The notes below the pieces were generated by a model that worked only from the letters and a program-made list of their open reading frames with translations, made no database searches and was not told where the DNA came from. A program made the position numbers and the translations under genes. This document shows, one piece after another, positions 1-7,487 of a stretch of DNA of 35,857 bases. Within the stretch, counting starts at the first letter, position 1. Every line of letters begins with the position of its first letter. Source of the stretch: Bradyrhizobium sp. NAS96.2 (GTDB taxonomy: Bacteria > Pseudomonadota > Alphaproteobacteria > Rhizobiales > Xanthobacteraceae); assembly GCF_001908235.1 (NCBI RefSeq), contig NZ_LGHK01000200.1, forward strand, positions 1 to 35,857, given 5' to 3'.

Positions 1-23
1 TTTTGCATGATCTCGGAAGAATT

Positions 24-49
24 GGCAGGCCGCGCGCTCGCGGCCTGCC
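24..49 (-). terminator. GC-rich hairpin downstream of ugpB
   Basis: A perfect 11-bp stem (24-34 with 39-49) closes a 4-nt loop. It lies about 120 bases past the ugpB stop on the minus strand. No clear run of T follows on either strand, so it may be a weak terminator, an mRNA-stabilising structure or part of the repeat beside it. Confidence 0.35.
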
Positions 50-59
50 GGTAAGCCTA

Positions 60-160
60 AAGCATGATCCGGAAAAGTGCGAAGCGGTTTTCCGAAAAGA
101 TCATGCTCAAACAAGAAGCTAAAGCGCGGTGACGATTCAACCCGAACTCATCGCGCTTTG
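60..160. repeat. Composite palindromic intergenic repeat (GCATGATCCGGAAAA family, copy 1)
   Basis: The element has two parts. At 60-108 an imperfect palindrome has outer arms AGCATGATC / GATCATGCT and inner arms CCGGAAAA / TTTTCCG. At 121-159 a second hairpin has 12-bp arms (121-132 and 148-159) with one G-T wobble. Shorter relatives with only the first part lie at 29924-29971 and 34434-34507. From memory, this composite form is common between genes in Bradyrhizobium and relatives. It begins about 10 bases beyond the ugpB stop and may act as an mRNA 3-prime structure. Confidence 0.75.
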
Positions 161-170
161 GCGCATCATG

Positions 171-1487
171 TCAGTGGACGGCGGTCTTTTCAAACTGCCG
201 CAGCATCTGGTTGCCGCGCTCGACGGCGGAGTCCAGCGCCTGCTTGGCGGTCTTCTTGCCGGCCAGCGCCTGCTCGATTTCCTCCGACCACATGTCGCGC
301 AGCTGCACCATGTTGCCGAGGCGCAGACCGCGGGAGTTCTCCGTCGGCTCCTTGTTGGTGAGCTCGAGCAGCGGGGTCTCGAGATAGGGCTGGTCCTTGT
401 AGAAGCCCTCTTCCTTGGCCTTGGCATAGGCCGCCTTGGTGATCGGCAGATAGCCCGAGGCCTTGTGGATCGAGATCTGGCGGTCGGTGTCCGACAGGAA
501 GGTCAGGAACTTGGCCACGCCCTTGTATTCCTCGGCCGACTTGCCGCCCATCACCCAGAGCGAGGCGCCGCCGATGATCGAGTTCTGCGGCGCGCCCTTG
601 ACGTCGGGATAATACGGCATCGGGGCTGCGGTGAAGTTGAACTTGGCCTGCGCCTTGACGTTGCCGAAGAACGCCGACGAGGTCAGGTAGATCGGGCATT
701 CGCCGGAGGTGAAGCGGCCTTCGCCGGTGTTGGTGCGACCGGCATAGTCGTAGGTCTTGTCCTTCTGCAGCTCGACCAGGTTCTCGAGATGCTTGACCTG
801 CAGCGGGCCGTTGAATTCGAGCACGGTGTCGAAGCCGTCGAGACCGTTAGCCTTGCTGGCGAGCGGCACGTTGTGCCACGCCGACAGCTGCTCGAGATTG
901 ACCCAGGTGACCCACGAGCCGGAGAAGCCGCAGGTATTGTAGCCTGCGGCCTTCAGCTTCTTGGCGTCCTCGAACACCTGCGGCCAGGTCTTCGGGATCT
1001 CGGCGATGTTGGCCTTCTTCAGCGCGTCGAGATTGACCCACATCACCGTCGACGACGAGTTGAAGGGAAACGACAGCATCTCGCCCTTCGAGGTCGAGTA
1101 GTAGCCGGTGATCGCGGGCAGATAGACGCTCGGATCGAACTTCTCGCCGGCGTCGGCCATCAGCTTGTAGACCGGTTTGACGGCGCCGGTGGCGGCCATC
1201 ATCGTCGCGGTGCCGACTTCGAACACCTGCATGATGTGCGGCGCGTTGCCGGCGCGGAAGGCGGCGATGCCGGCATTCATGGTGTCGGCGTAGCCGCCCT
1301 TGTAGGTCGGGATCACCTTGTAGTCGGACTGCGAGGCGTTGAAGTCGCTGGCCAGCTTGACGATGACGTCATTGTTGGCGCCGGTCATCGCGTGCCACCA
1401 CTGAATCTCGGTTACCGCAAATGCAGGCGACGCGAATGCGAGCGTAGCAGCGGCTACAGCAGCAGCGCCTAATCGTCGGAAAATCAT
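171..1487 (-). CDS. ugpB: sn-glycerol-3-phosphate ABC transporter substrate-binding protein UgpB
   Basis: Periplasmic binding protein that captures glycerol-3-phosphate or its diesters for an UgpAEC-type ABC importer. The 438 residues match the usual UgpB length. A signal peptide (basic MIFRRLG, Ala-rich core, cleavage near AFA at about residue 24) is followed by ITEIQWWHAM-like UgpB opening residues and conserved stretches such as SFPFNSSS and NSIIGGASLWVM. I chose the ATG at 1487 rather than the TTG at 1490 because GGAGGGG lies at the right distance upstream. No permease or ATPase gene is visible; they may lie beyond the left edge. A PhoB-box-like pair of repeats sits just upstream, which fits phosphate-starvation control. 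The family assignment is strong; the exact ligand is inferred. Confidence 0.93.
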   Translation of the reverse strand: MIFRRLGAAAVAAATLAFASPAFAVTEIQWWHAMTGANNDVIVKLASDFNASQSDYKVIPTYKGGYADTMNAGIAAFRAGNAPHIMQVFEVGTATMMAATGAVKPVYKLMADAGEKFDPSVYLPAITGYYSTSKGEMLSFPFNSSSTVMWVNLDALKKANIAEIPKTWPQVFEDAKKLKAAGYNTCGFSGSWVTWVNLEQLSAWHNVPLASKANGLDGFDTVLEFNGPLQVKHLENLVELQKDKTYDYAGRTNTGEGRFTSGECPIYLTSSAFFGNVKAQAKFNFTAAPMPYYPDVKGAPQNSIIGGASLWVMGGKSAEEYKGVAKFLTFLSDTDRQISIHKASGYLPITKAAYAKAKEEGFYKDQPYLETPLLELTNKEPTENSRGLRLGNMVQLRDMWSEEIEQALAGKKTAKQALDSAVERGNQMLRQFEKTAVH

Positions 1488-1506
1488 CAAAAGCCCCTCC
1501 CGGTTG

Positions 1507-1561
1507 GAACGTCATCTTTCGTTGCGCGCGTTATCAGCGCCGGATGACGTTCAAATGACCG
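1507..1561 (-). promoter_or_regulatory. Candidate PhoB box, -10 element and inverted repeat upstream of ugpB
   Basis: Read on the minus strand, 1561-1544 holds CGGTCAT-TTGA-ACGTCAT. This is two 7-base half-sites with an 11-base period, close to the CTGTCAT direct repeats of PHO boxes. A TGATAAC-like -10 follows about 8 bases downstream (near 1530-1536). Separately, perfect 10-bp inverted arms (1507-1516 and 1543-1552) bracket that -10. PhoB control of ugp genes is established in other bacteria; its presence here is inferred from spacing and sequence. Confidence 0.45.
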
Positions 1562-1640
1562 TATAAACGAAAGCCATGGTAGGGGGGAAGCCGAAGCAAA
1601 GGGAAGCGGTAAAAAAGGCGGAGATCGCAGCCGGCTCCGT

Positions 1641-1672
1641 GCGGTGCAACGCCGGACGCGACGTTGCACCGC
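1641..1672 (-). terminator. Hairpin downstream of the CoA-transferase gene
   Basis: Perfect 11-bp arms (1641-1651 and 1662-1672) enclose a 10-nt loop, 28 bases past the CoA-transferase stop on the minus strand. A TTTTTT run follows about 25 bases later (near 1610-1617), which is farther than in a classical intrinsic terminator. Confidence 0.45.
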
Positions 1673-1699
1673 AGGGTGGTGTGCTTTCTGGCGTTTGGC

Positions 1700-2905
1700 C
1701 TAGCGCTTGCGCTGCGGACCGCAGACCACGCCCTTGTCGAGGAGGCCGTTGATCTCGTCCCTGGAGTAGCCGAACTCGCCGAGCACCTCCGCAGCGTGCT
1801 GGCTGAACTTCGGCGGCGTTCGGCGCAGGCTCGGCTTGGTGCGTTCGAGGCGGATCGGCGAGGCGACGCCCTTGTACCAATCCTTCTCGATGACGTCGCC
1901 GCGGTGGATGGTGTGCGGGTTGGTCAGCGCCTGATCGATCTTCTGCACCGGGCCTGCCGGCAGGCCGGCGGCGAGCAGCCGGTTGCACAACGGCTCGGCC
2001 TCATGCTGGCTGAACACCGCGGCCAGCTCGGCCCGCAGCGCATCGCGGTTGGCGATGCGGTCCTTGTTGCGGGCAAAGCGCGGATCGGTGCCGAGCTCGG
2101 GCTTGCCGATCTCCTTGGCGAGCTTGCGGAAGGTGCCGTCATTGCCGACGCCGATGAAGATGTTGTCGGTCTTGGTCGGGAAGATCGCGTAAGGCACGAG
2201 ATTTGGATGCTCGTTGCCGGTGAGCGACGGCGGCTTGCCATGCATGAAGTAGTTCGCGGTGTGCGGATGCATGATCGCAAGGCCGGTCTCGTACAGCGTG
2301 GTCTCGATGAACTGGCCGAACCCCGAGCGCTGCCGCTCCGACAATGCCATCAGGATGCCGATCGCCGCATAGAGCCCGGTCGTGATGTCGACCAGCGGCA
2401 CGCCGATGCGCATCGGGCCGCTCTCCGGCGAGCCGGTGGCTGCGATCATGCCGGTCATCGCCTGGATGATCGCGTCATAGCCGGGATTGCCGCCGCGCGG
2501 GCCGTCGGCGCCGAAGCCGGAGATCCGGCAATGCACGAGGCGCGGAAACTTCGCGCGCAGCACGTCGTTGCCGATGCCCCATTTGTCGAGCGTGCCCGGC
2601 TTGAAGTTCTCGATCAGCACGTCGGCGGTCTCGAGCATCTTCATCAGCACCACGCGTCCGCCTTCGGAGGCGAGGTCGAGGCCGATCGAGCGCTTGTTGC
2701 GGTTGATGCCGACGAAATAGGCCGCGTCTTCCTCATGGAAGGGAGGGCCCCAGTCACGCACCTCGTCGCCGGCGGGCGGCTCGACCTTGATCACGTCGGC
2801 GCCGTGGTCGGCGAGGATCTGGGTGCAATACGGGCCGCCGAGCACGCGCGTCAGATCGATCACGCGCAGTCCGGTCATCGCGCCCGTTGCCGCTGGGGTA
2901 TTCAT
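1700..2905 (-). CDS. CaiB/BaiF family (class III) CoA-transferase
   Basis: Moves coenzyme A between acyl donors and carboxylic acids through an aspartyl thioester; the substrate cannot be told from sequence. At 401 residues it has normal family length. The N-terminal GLRVIDLTRVLGGPYCTQ, LADHGADVIKVEPP, NRNKRSIGLDL and DVLIENFKPG segments are family hallmarks. Asp173 in PLVDITTGLYAAIG sits where the catalytic Asp of formyl-CoA transferase falls. The ATG at 2905 has a GAAGG sequence upstream. The gene stands alone, with no dehydrogenase or hydratase beside it, so context gives no pathway. It could act on formyl-, carnitine-, succinyl- or another acyl-CoA; names such as formyl-CoA transferase would be over-specific. 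Confidence 0.9.
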   Translation of the reverse strand: MNTPAATGAMTGLRVIDLTRVLGGPYCTQILADHGADVIKVEPPAGDEVRDWGPPFHEEDAAYFVGINRNKRSIGLDLASEGGRVVLMKMLETADVLIENFKPGTLDKWGIGNDVLRAKFPRLVHCRISGFGADGPRGGNPGYDAIIQAMTGMIAATGSPESGPMRIGVPLVDITTGLYAAIGILMALSERQRSGFGQFIETTLYETGLAIMHPHTANYFMHGKPPSLTGNEHPNLVPYAIFPTKTDNIFIGVGNDGTFRKLAKEIGKPELGTDPRFARNKDRIANRDALRAELAAVFSQHEAEPLCNRLLAAGLPAGPVQKIDQALTNPHTIHRGDVIEKDWYKGVASPIRLERTKPSLRRTPPKFSQHAAEVLGEFGYSRDEINGLLDKGVVCGPQRKR

Positions 2906-3059
2906 GGAAGCAACCTTCGCTCAGTTGGGATCGAAAACGAGGGTCCCAGAGCTAACGGTGTTCGGGCGAGGCAGCAATGCTCTCATCGGCGCAGGCCCAT
3001 GCAGCAGGCGGCGCTGCGTTCGCCAAGCGAACCGGTAAGAGCGAACCGGCATCGCACAT

Positions 3060-3099
3060 GCAAACAAAATAGTCCGCCACGCGGGAAGGCGTGGCGGAC
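3060..3099 (-). terminator. Intrinsic terminator of ohr
   Basis: Perfect 11-bp arms (3072-3082 and 3089-3099) with a 6-nt loop. On the minus strand they are followed by ACTATTTTGTTTG. The hairpin begins 17 bases past the ohr stop, as expected for a Rho-independent terminator. Confidence 0.8.
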
Positions 3100-3116
3100 C
3101 ATTGGCAGACGAAGAA

Positions 3117-3542
3117 TTAGACGACGCTCAGCTTGACGTCGACATTGCCGCGAGTCGCGTTGGAATAGGGGCACACATGGTGGGCCTTCTCGACCAGCGC
3201 TTCGGCCTCAGTGCGGGACAGGCCGGGCAGCGAGACGGCGAGGTCGACGGCGAGGCCGAAGCCGCCTTCCGAGCGCGGGCCAATGCCGACCGTCGAGGTC
3301 ACCGACGCATCGGCGGGAACCTTGGGGCCGCCCTGCGAGGCCACGAACTTCATCGCGCCGATGAAGCAGGCGGCATAGCCCGCCGCGAACAGCTGCTCCG
3401 GATTGTTGCCGGCGCCACCGCCGCCGCCGAGTTCCTTCGGGGTGGTGAGCTTGACGTCGAGCGCGCCGTCGAGCGTTGCCGCATGGCCGTCGCGGCCGCC
3501 GGTTGCCTTGGCGCTGGTCTTGTAGAGCACGTTCACAGACAT
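3117..3542 (-). CDS. ohr: Organic hydroperoxide resistance peroxiredoxin Ohr
   Basis: Cytoplasmic OsmC/Ohr-family thiol peroxidase that reduces organic and fatty-acid hydroperoxides. The 141 residues match the family. The catalytic pair is visible: Cys59 in GYAACF and Cys124 in HVCPYS. Arg17 (GGRDG) and Glu49 (NNPEQLF), which shape the active site, are also present. A glycine run (about residues 39-45) replaces the shorter loop seen in many homologues. The start at 3542 has an AGGGAG ribosome-binding sequence. It is transcribed divergently from a MarR-type regulator of the OhrR class, with candidate operators between them, so peroxide-inducible expression is expected. Confidence 0.96.
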   Translation of the reverse strand: MSVNVLYKTSAKATGGRDGHAATLDGALDVKLTTPKELGGGGGAGNNPEQLFAAGYAACFIGAMKFVASQGGPKVPADASVTSTVGIGPRSEGGFGLAVDLAVSLPGLSRTEAEALVEKAHHVCPYSNATRGNVDVKLSVV

Positions 3543-3592
3543 CGCAGTCTCCCTTGGTTGGGGCTTGGGTTTGAATTCGACGGTCTATGTAT

Positions 3593-3659
3593 TGCACTCA
3601 ATTGAATTGTGCACAATATAAATTATGCGGCCTCACATTTAATTGTTCGCAATTGAATT
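3593..3659. promoter_or_regulatory. ohr-ohrR divergent control region with two candidate OhrR operators
   Basis: This AT-rich stretch contrasts with its surroundings. The decamer CAATTGAATT occurs twice in the same orientation, at 3599-3608 and 3650-3659. The first copy is flanked by TGCAC/GTGCA arms (3593-3613); the second overlaps AATTG-TTCG-CAATT (3641-3654). Known OhrR operators are AT-rich palindromes with AATTG/CAATT-type cores. Two sites would let one regulator control both promoters. Confidence 0.6.
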
Positions 3660-3695
3660 CGCGGTCCCGTGAGCCCAGAATGACCCGGAAACGAG

Positions 3696-4175
3696 ATGGA
3701 TTCGATGGGAATCATGGTCAGGAAACAGACGGCGGCGGATCAGGCGTTGCGGCTCGATAACCAGATCTGCTTTGCGGTCTATTCGACCGCGCACGCCTTC
3801 AACCGCGTCTACAAGCCGCTACTCGATCGGCTCGGGCTGACCTATCCGCAGTATCTCGTGATGCTGGCGCTGTGGGAACGCGACGACGTGCCGGTGAAGC
3901 ATCTCGGCGAGCGGCTGTTCCTGGATTCCGGCACGCTGACACCGCTACTGAAGCGGCTGGAAGCAGCCGAACTGATCAGGCGGACCCGCAGCACCGAGGA
4001 CGAGCGGGTGGTGCTGATCGCGCTGACGCCGCAGGGCCACGCGCTGCGCGAAAAGGCCAAGGCCGTCCCGCAGTCGATCCTCGCGGCGTCGAACTGCACG
4101 GTTGGCGAATTGCTGGCGATGAAGGACGAGATCGTCGCGCTGCGCGACCGGTTGAATGCGGTGCTGGGGGAGTAG
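3696..4175 (+). CDS. ohrR: MarR-family organic-peroxide sensor repressor OhrR
   Basis: DNA-binding repressor that releases ohr when its reactive cysteine is oxidised by organic hydroperoxides. A MarR winged helix spans about residues 35-120, with the conserved LTYPQYLVMLALW, LDSGTLTPLLKRLE and DERVVLIALTPQG segments. Cys25 (LDNQICFAVY) is in the position of the sensing cysteine. Cys134 (ASNCTVGE) is placed like the resolving cysteine of the Xanthomonas-type 2-Cys OhrR, so this is probably the 2-Cys class. The ATG at 3696 has GGAA upstream; in-frame ATGs at 3705 and 3714 are alternatives. It is divergent from ohr, and its end lies only 11 bases from the convergent nuclease gene. Confidence 0.93.
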   Translation: MDSMGIMVRKQTAADQALRLDNQICFAVYSTAHAFNRVYKPLLDRLGLTYPQYLVMLALWERDDVPVKHLGERLFLDSGTLTPLLKRLEAAELIRRTRSTEDERVVLIALTPQGHALREKAKAVPQSILAASNCTVGELLAMKDEIVALRDRLNAVLGE

Positions 4176-4186
4176 GGGCGCGACGG

Positions 4187-4453
4187 CTAGAGGCGCTTTT
4201 TGGCGAAGGCGCGGCCGCTGTGGGATTTAAGGTACTTCTCGAATGCCAGCGCTTTGTACTTGTCCGGAAATGCGCAGTACCAGACGAGCTGCCAAGGCAT
4301 GAATTTTGAGGTGTGTGCGGACTTGCCGGCGTTGTGCTCGGGAATCCGTCGTTTCAGATCCTCGGTGGCACCAACGTATTCCTGATCCGGGAAGTTGATG
4401 CTGCGGATGATGTAGACGTACCACATTCGCATCCGCTGGTGTGGGATGGGCAT
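4187..4453 (-). CDS. Small single-domain GIY-YIG nuclease
   Basis: A stand-alone GIY-YIG endonuclease domain of 88 residues, similar in size to YhbQ/UvrC-N-like proteins. The variant GIY motif is WYVYII (residues 11-16) and YVG is at 27-29. Arg35/Arg36 (LKRRIPEH), Asn41 and Glu72 (AFEKYLKS) fit the catalytic positions, so it looks intact. Biological role unknown; the family includes repair, restriction and homing enzymes. The frame stays open upstream to 4537, but that part lies in a repeat present twice nearby, so I start it at the ATG at 4453 (ATGs at 4432 and 4426 are alternatives). No good ribosome-binding site is seen. It is convergent with ohrR. Confidence 0.75.
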   Translation of the reverse strand: MPIPHQRMRMWYVYIIRSINFPDQEYVGATEDLKRRIPEHNAGKSAHTSKFMPWQLVWYCAFPDKYKALAFEKYLKSHSGRAFAKKRL

Positions 4454-4468
4454 TAGAACCCTTAGCGG

Positions 4469-4540
4469 TCCGTCTTCGCCCTTCGGGCTACGCCGGACAC
4501 CACGCTTCGCCCTTCGGGCAACTCGTGGCTGCGCCACGCG
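4469..4540. repeat. 72-bp repeat, copy 1
   Basis: This segment recurs at 4601-4672 in the same orientation with about two differences over 72 bases. It contains nested small hairpins of the CCCTTCGGG type. It lies just upstream of the GIY-YIG gene and reads in frame into it, which makes that reading frame look falsely long. Confidence 0.85.
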
Positions 4541-4600
4541 TAGCAGGGACAGCTTAGCCTATCGATCGGGAGTGGATTTAGAAAGTGGCGGTTGAACCAG

Positions 4601-4691
4601 TCCGTCTTCGCCCTTCGGGCTACGCCGGACACCACGCTTCACCCTTCGGGCAACCCGTGGCTGCGCCACGCGTGGCCCGAAGGGCGAAGCG

Positions 4692-4695
<4 letters not shown>
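4601..4695. repeat. 72-bp repeat copy 2, extended into a long palindrome beside tRNA-Ala
   Basis: Copy 2 of the 72-bp repeat (4601-4672) is followed by an inverted segment. Bases 4631-4650 pair with 4676-4695 over 20 bp with one mismatch, and a smaller CGTGG/CCACG hairpin lies inside. The right arm runs into the encoded CCA end of tRNA-Ala (4692-4694), so the palindrome touches the tRNA gene. Confidence 0.8.
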
Positions 4696-4767
<72 letters not shown>

Positions 4768-4876
4768 TTATCCAGTTGGGACGATCCTGGGGGATCAGTC
4801 CCGGCCCGCGCGGCCTGGACGACTCGCGCGGCAGCACCGTTGATCATAGATCGGCGCCGATCTCAAGTCTCTTCTA

Positions 4877-5293
4877 TCAAGTCTCTTCGTCGCCGCCGAC
4901 GTCACCGATAATGTCGGTCACGTCCTCATCGCCCTCTTCCTCGTCGGCGATGAAGGTCGAATCGTCGTCATCATCGTCGTCGATGGTCTCATCGACCTCG
5001 ATATCGTCCTCGGATTCGGGAACCTGGGCCTTCACCTTGCCGGTGTTCTCCTCGGCATCGGCTTCCTCGAGCGAGACCATTTCTTCGGCCTCGGCGGGCT
5101 CCGGCATGTCGGCGGCGGTCGCAGGCGAATTGACGGTGGCGCCACGGCCCCGCGCGGGGGCGATGGGCGCAATCGGCACGACCTCACCGGTGTAGGGCGA
5201 AATCACCGGATTCTTGTTGAGGTCGTAGAACTTCTTGCCCGTGGTCGGGCAAATGCGCTTGGTTCCGAGCTCGGACTTGGCCAACGTGGTCAT
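4877..5293 (-). CDS. TIGR02300/FYDLN-acid family protein
   Basis: A conserved alphaproteobacterial protein of unknown function, 138 residues. The N-terminal 40 residues carry the family signature: LGTKRICPTTGKKFYDLN followed by NPVISPYTGE. This looks like a remnant zinc-ribbon-like element with only one cysteine. A Pro/Ala linker follows, then a very acidic tail from about residue 65, including seven consecutive Asp (DDDDDDD). The tail is low complexity and probably disordered. It is divergent from aroA, and tRNA-Ala lies downstream. A 12-base tandem duplication (TCAAGTCTCTTC) spans its stop codon. Confidence 0.85.
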   Translation of the reverse strand: MTTLAKSELGTKRICPTTGKKFYDLNKNPVISPYTGEVVPIAPIAPARGRGATVNSPATAADMPEPAEAEEMVSLEEADAEENTGKVKAQVPESEDDIEVDETIDDDDDDDSTFIADEEEGDEDVTDIIGDVGGDEET

Positions 5294-5430
5294 CCCAGAA
5301 TTTTGCTGAAAAACGGTGCTTCACTTGGCTAGTTGAGCAGCCGCTGTCAATAGCGGTTTGCGCGCAAGTGACGGGCGCGTGACGCGGTGTTGCCTATGTG
5401 ATACCTGCCGCGGCGCGAGAGGACACAATC

Positions 5431-6768
5431 TTGGCCCATTCTGACACCCCAACCCCGCTGGAATCACGCACATGCGGCCCGCTGGCCGGCAAGGTCCGCG
5501 TTCCCGGCGATAAATCGATTTCCCACCGTGCCCTGATCCTGGGAGCGCTTTCGGTCGGCGAAACCCGCATTTCCGGCCTTCTGGAGGGCGAGGACGTCCT
5601 CAACACCGCCAAATCCATGCGCGCGCTGGGCGCCAAAGTGGAGCGGACGGCGCCGTTTGCCTGGTCGGTGTCGGGCGTCGGGGTCGGCGGCTTCGCCCAG
5701 CCCTCTGCGCCGCTCGATTTCGGCAACTCCGGCACCGGCTGCCGGCTGGTGATGGGTGCGGTCGCTGGCTGCCCGATCGCGGCCGTCTTCGACGGCGACG
5801 CCTCGCTGCGTTCGCGCCCGATGCGCCGGATCCTCGACCCCCTCGAGCTGATGGGCGCCCGGACCAGCGACATCCGCGAGGGCGGCCGGCTGCCGCTGAC
5901 CCTGCACGGCGCCCGCTATCCGGTGCCGATCGTCTACAAGACGCCGGTTGCCTCGGCCCAGATCAAGTCCGCGGTGCTGCTGGCGGGGCTGTCCGCGCCC
6001 GGCATCACCACGGTCATCGAGCAGGAGGCGAGCCGCGACCACACCGAATTGATGCTGAAGCATTTCGGCGCCGAGATCTCCACGGAGAAGGAGGGCAGCC
6101 ACGGCCGCAGGATCACGCTGAACGGCGAGCCCGAGCTGCACGGCGCCAACGTCGTGGTGCCCGCCGATCCGTCCTCGGCGTCGTTCCCGATCGTGGCGGC
6201 GCTGATCGTCGAAGGATCCGACGTCGTGTTCTCCGACGTGATGACCAATCCGCTGCGCACCGGCCTGTTCACCACGCTGCGTGAAATGGGCGCCTCGATC
6301 GAGGAGAGCGACGTGCGCGGCGATGCCGGCGAGCCGATGGCGCAGCTGCGCGTCCGTGCCTCGAAGCTGAAAGGCGTCGAGGTGCCGCCGGAACGCGCGC
6401 CGTCGATGATCGACGAATATCTGGTGCTGGCGGTTGCGGCTGCGTTTGCCGAAGGCACCACGATCATGCGCGGCCTGCAGGAGCTGCGCGTCAAGGAATC
6501 CGATCGTCTCGAAGCGACCGCGGACATGCTGCGCGTCAACGGCGTCAAGGTCGAGGTCTCCGGCGATGATCTGATCGTCGAGGGCCGCGGCCATGTCCCG
6601 GGCGGCGGCCTTGTCGCCACGCACATGGATCATCGCATCGCGATGTCGGCGCTGGTGATGGGCTGTGCTGCGGACCGGCCGGTGAAGATCGACGACACAG
6701 CCTTCATCGCCACAAGTTTCCCGGATTTCATTCCGATGATGCGCGCGCTCGGAGCTGACTTCGCATGA
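5431..6768 (+). CDS. aroA: 3-phosphoshikimate 1-carboxyvinyltransferase (EPSP synthase)
   Basis: Adds the enolpyruvyl group of PEP to shikimate-3-phosphate, the sixth shikimate-pathway step. The 445 residues match the family. Lys28 lies in PGDKSISHR; SAQIKSAVLLAGL, SRDHTELMLKHFG and RVKESDRLEA follow. GDKS, RDHTE and SAQIK are class II (CP4-like) signatures. The PEP-site loop reads GNSGTGC, with Gly101 where the Agrobacterium CP4 enzyme has Ala100; NPLR also departs from the class II NPTR. I start at TTG 5431 because AGAGGA lies 7 bases upstream; the earlier GTG at 5398 has no ribosome-binding site. It overlaps cmk by ATGA, so the two are translationally coupled. Confidence 0.94.
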   Translation: MAHSDTPTPLESRTCGPLAGKVRVPGDKSISHRALILGALSVGETRISGLLEGEDVLNTAKSMRALGAKVERTAPFAWSVSGVGVGGFAQPSAPLDFGNSGTGCRLVMGAVAGCPIAAVFDGDASLRSRPMRRILDPLELMGARTSDIREGGRLPLTLHGARYPVPIVYKTPVASAQIKSAVLLAGLSAPGITTVIEQEASRDHTELMLKHFGAEISTEKEGSHGRRITLNGEPELHGANVVVPADPSSASFPIVAALIVEGSDVVFSDVMTNPLRTGLFTTLREMGASIEESDVRGDAGEPMAQLRVRASKLKGVEVPPERAPSMIDEYLVLAVAAAFAEGTTIMRGLQELRVKESDRLEATADMLRVNGVKVEVSGDDLIVEGRGHVPGGGLVATHMDHRIAMSALVMGCAADRPVKIDDTAFIATSFPDFIPMMRALGADFA

Positions 6769-7394
6769 TCATCGCCATCGACGGACCCGCCGCCTCCGGC
6801 AAGGGCACGCTCGGCAAGCGGCTCGCCCACCACTACGGCTATCGCCATCTCGACACTGGCGTGATCTACCGCGCGGTGGCCTATGCGATGATGGCACAGG
6901 GCGCCGACCTCAACGACGAGGCGCTGGCGGTTGCCGTCGCGCTCGAGCTCGATCCCGAGAAATTCGGCAATCCGATCCTGAAGACCCAGAAGGTCGGCGA
7001 GGGCGCCTCGGTCGTCTCGGCCTTTCCCAAGGTGCGCGAGGCGCTGGTCAACTTCCAGCGCCAGTTCGCCGCCGATCCGCCCGGTGCGGTGCTGGATGGG
7101 CGCGACATCGGCACGGTGATCTGCCCGGATGCGGACGTGAAGATCTTCGTGGTCGCCGACCCCCGCGTGCGAGCGCGGCGGCGCACTTTGGAAGCCCGTG
7201 CCCGCGGCGAGGACGCCGATGAGGAAGCGGTGCTCGCCGACATCCTCAAGCGCGACGAGCGGGACAAGAACCGCACCGTTGCGCCGTTGCGGCCTGCCGC
7301 GGACGCCCACACGCTGGACAATTCCAATCTCGACATCGAGGCCGGCGTCCGCGCCGCCATCGCGATCGTCGAGGCGGCGCGCGCCCGGCGCTGA
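6765..7394 (+). CDS. cmk: Cytidylate kinase
   Basis: Phosphorylates CMP and dCMP with ATP in the cytoplasm. The 209 residues match the family. The P-loop GPAASGKGT spans residues 7-15; LDTGVIYRA and the LDGRDIGTVI motif, which contact the nucleotide, follow. The lid segment is rich in Arg (RARRRTLEARARGED), and RDERDKNR is conserved near the C terminus. It starts inside the aroA stop (ATGA overlap). The aroA-cmk-rpsA order is widespread in proteobacteria and supports the call. Confidence 0.96.
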   Translation: MIIAIDGPAASGKGTLGKRLAHHYGYRHLDTGVIYRAVAYAMMAQGADLNDEALAVAVALELDPEKFGNPILKTQKVGEGASVVSAFPKVREALVNFQRQFAADPPGAVLDGRDIGTVICPDADVKIFVVADPRVRARRRTLEARARGEDADEEAVLADILKRDERDKNRTVAPLRPAADAHTLDNSNLDIEAGVRAAIAIVEAARARR

Positions 7395-7425
7395 TCCGGC
7401 AAGGCTGGACAACAACAAGGCTGCA

Positions 7426-7459
7426 CAACAAAAAGCGCGATGACCGAGGTCATCGCGCT
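7426..7459 (-). terminator. Intrinsic terminator of the small secreted-protein gene
   Basis: Arms 7434-7444 and 7449-7459 form a perfect 11-bp stem with a 4-nt loop. On the minus strand it is followed by TTTTTGTTGTG. It lies 28 bases past the stop of the minus-strand gene and also separates it from the convergent cmk. Confidence 0.85.
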
Positions 7460-7487
7460 CCGGGCCGGCGAGCGGCGGCTGGATCGA

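Noticed and set aside
129..1472. Long plus-strand frame of 447 codons opposite ugpB
   Set aside because: It is antisense to a clear UgpB, has low-complexity Arg/Leu/Val/Gly-rich composition, and results from GC-rich third positions.
1664..3136. Long plus-strand frame of 490 codons opposite the CoA-transferase
   Set aside because: Antisense shadow of a convincing gene, with no family features and no ribosome-binding site.
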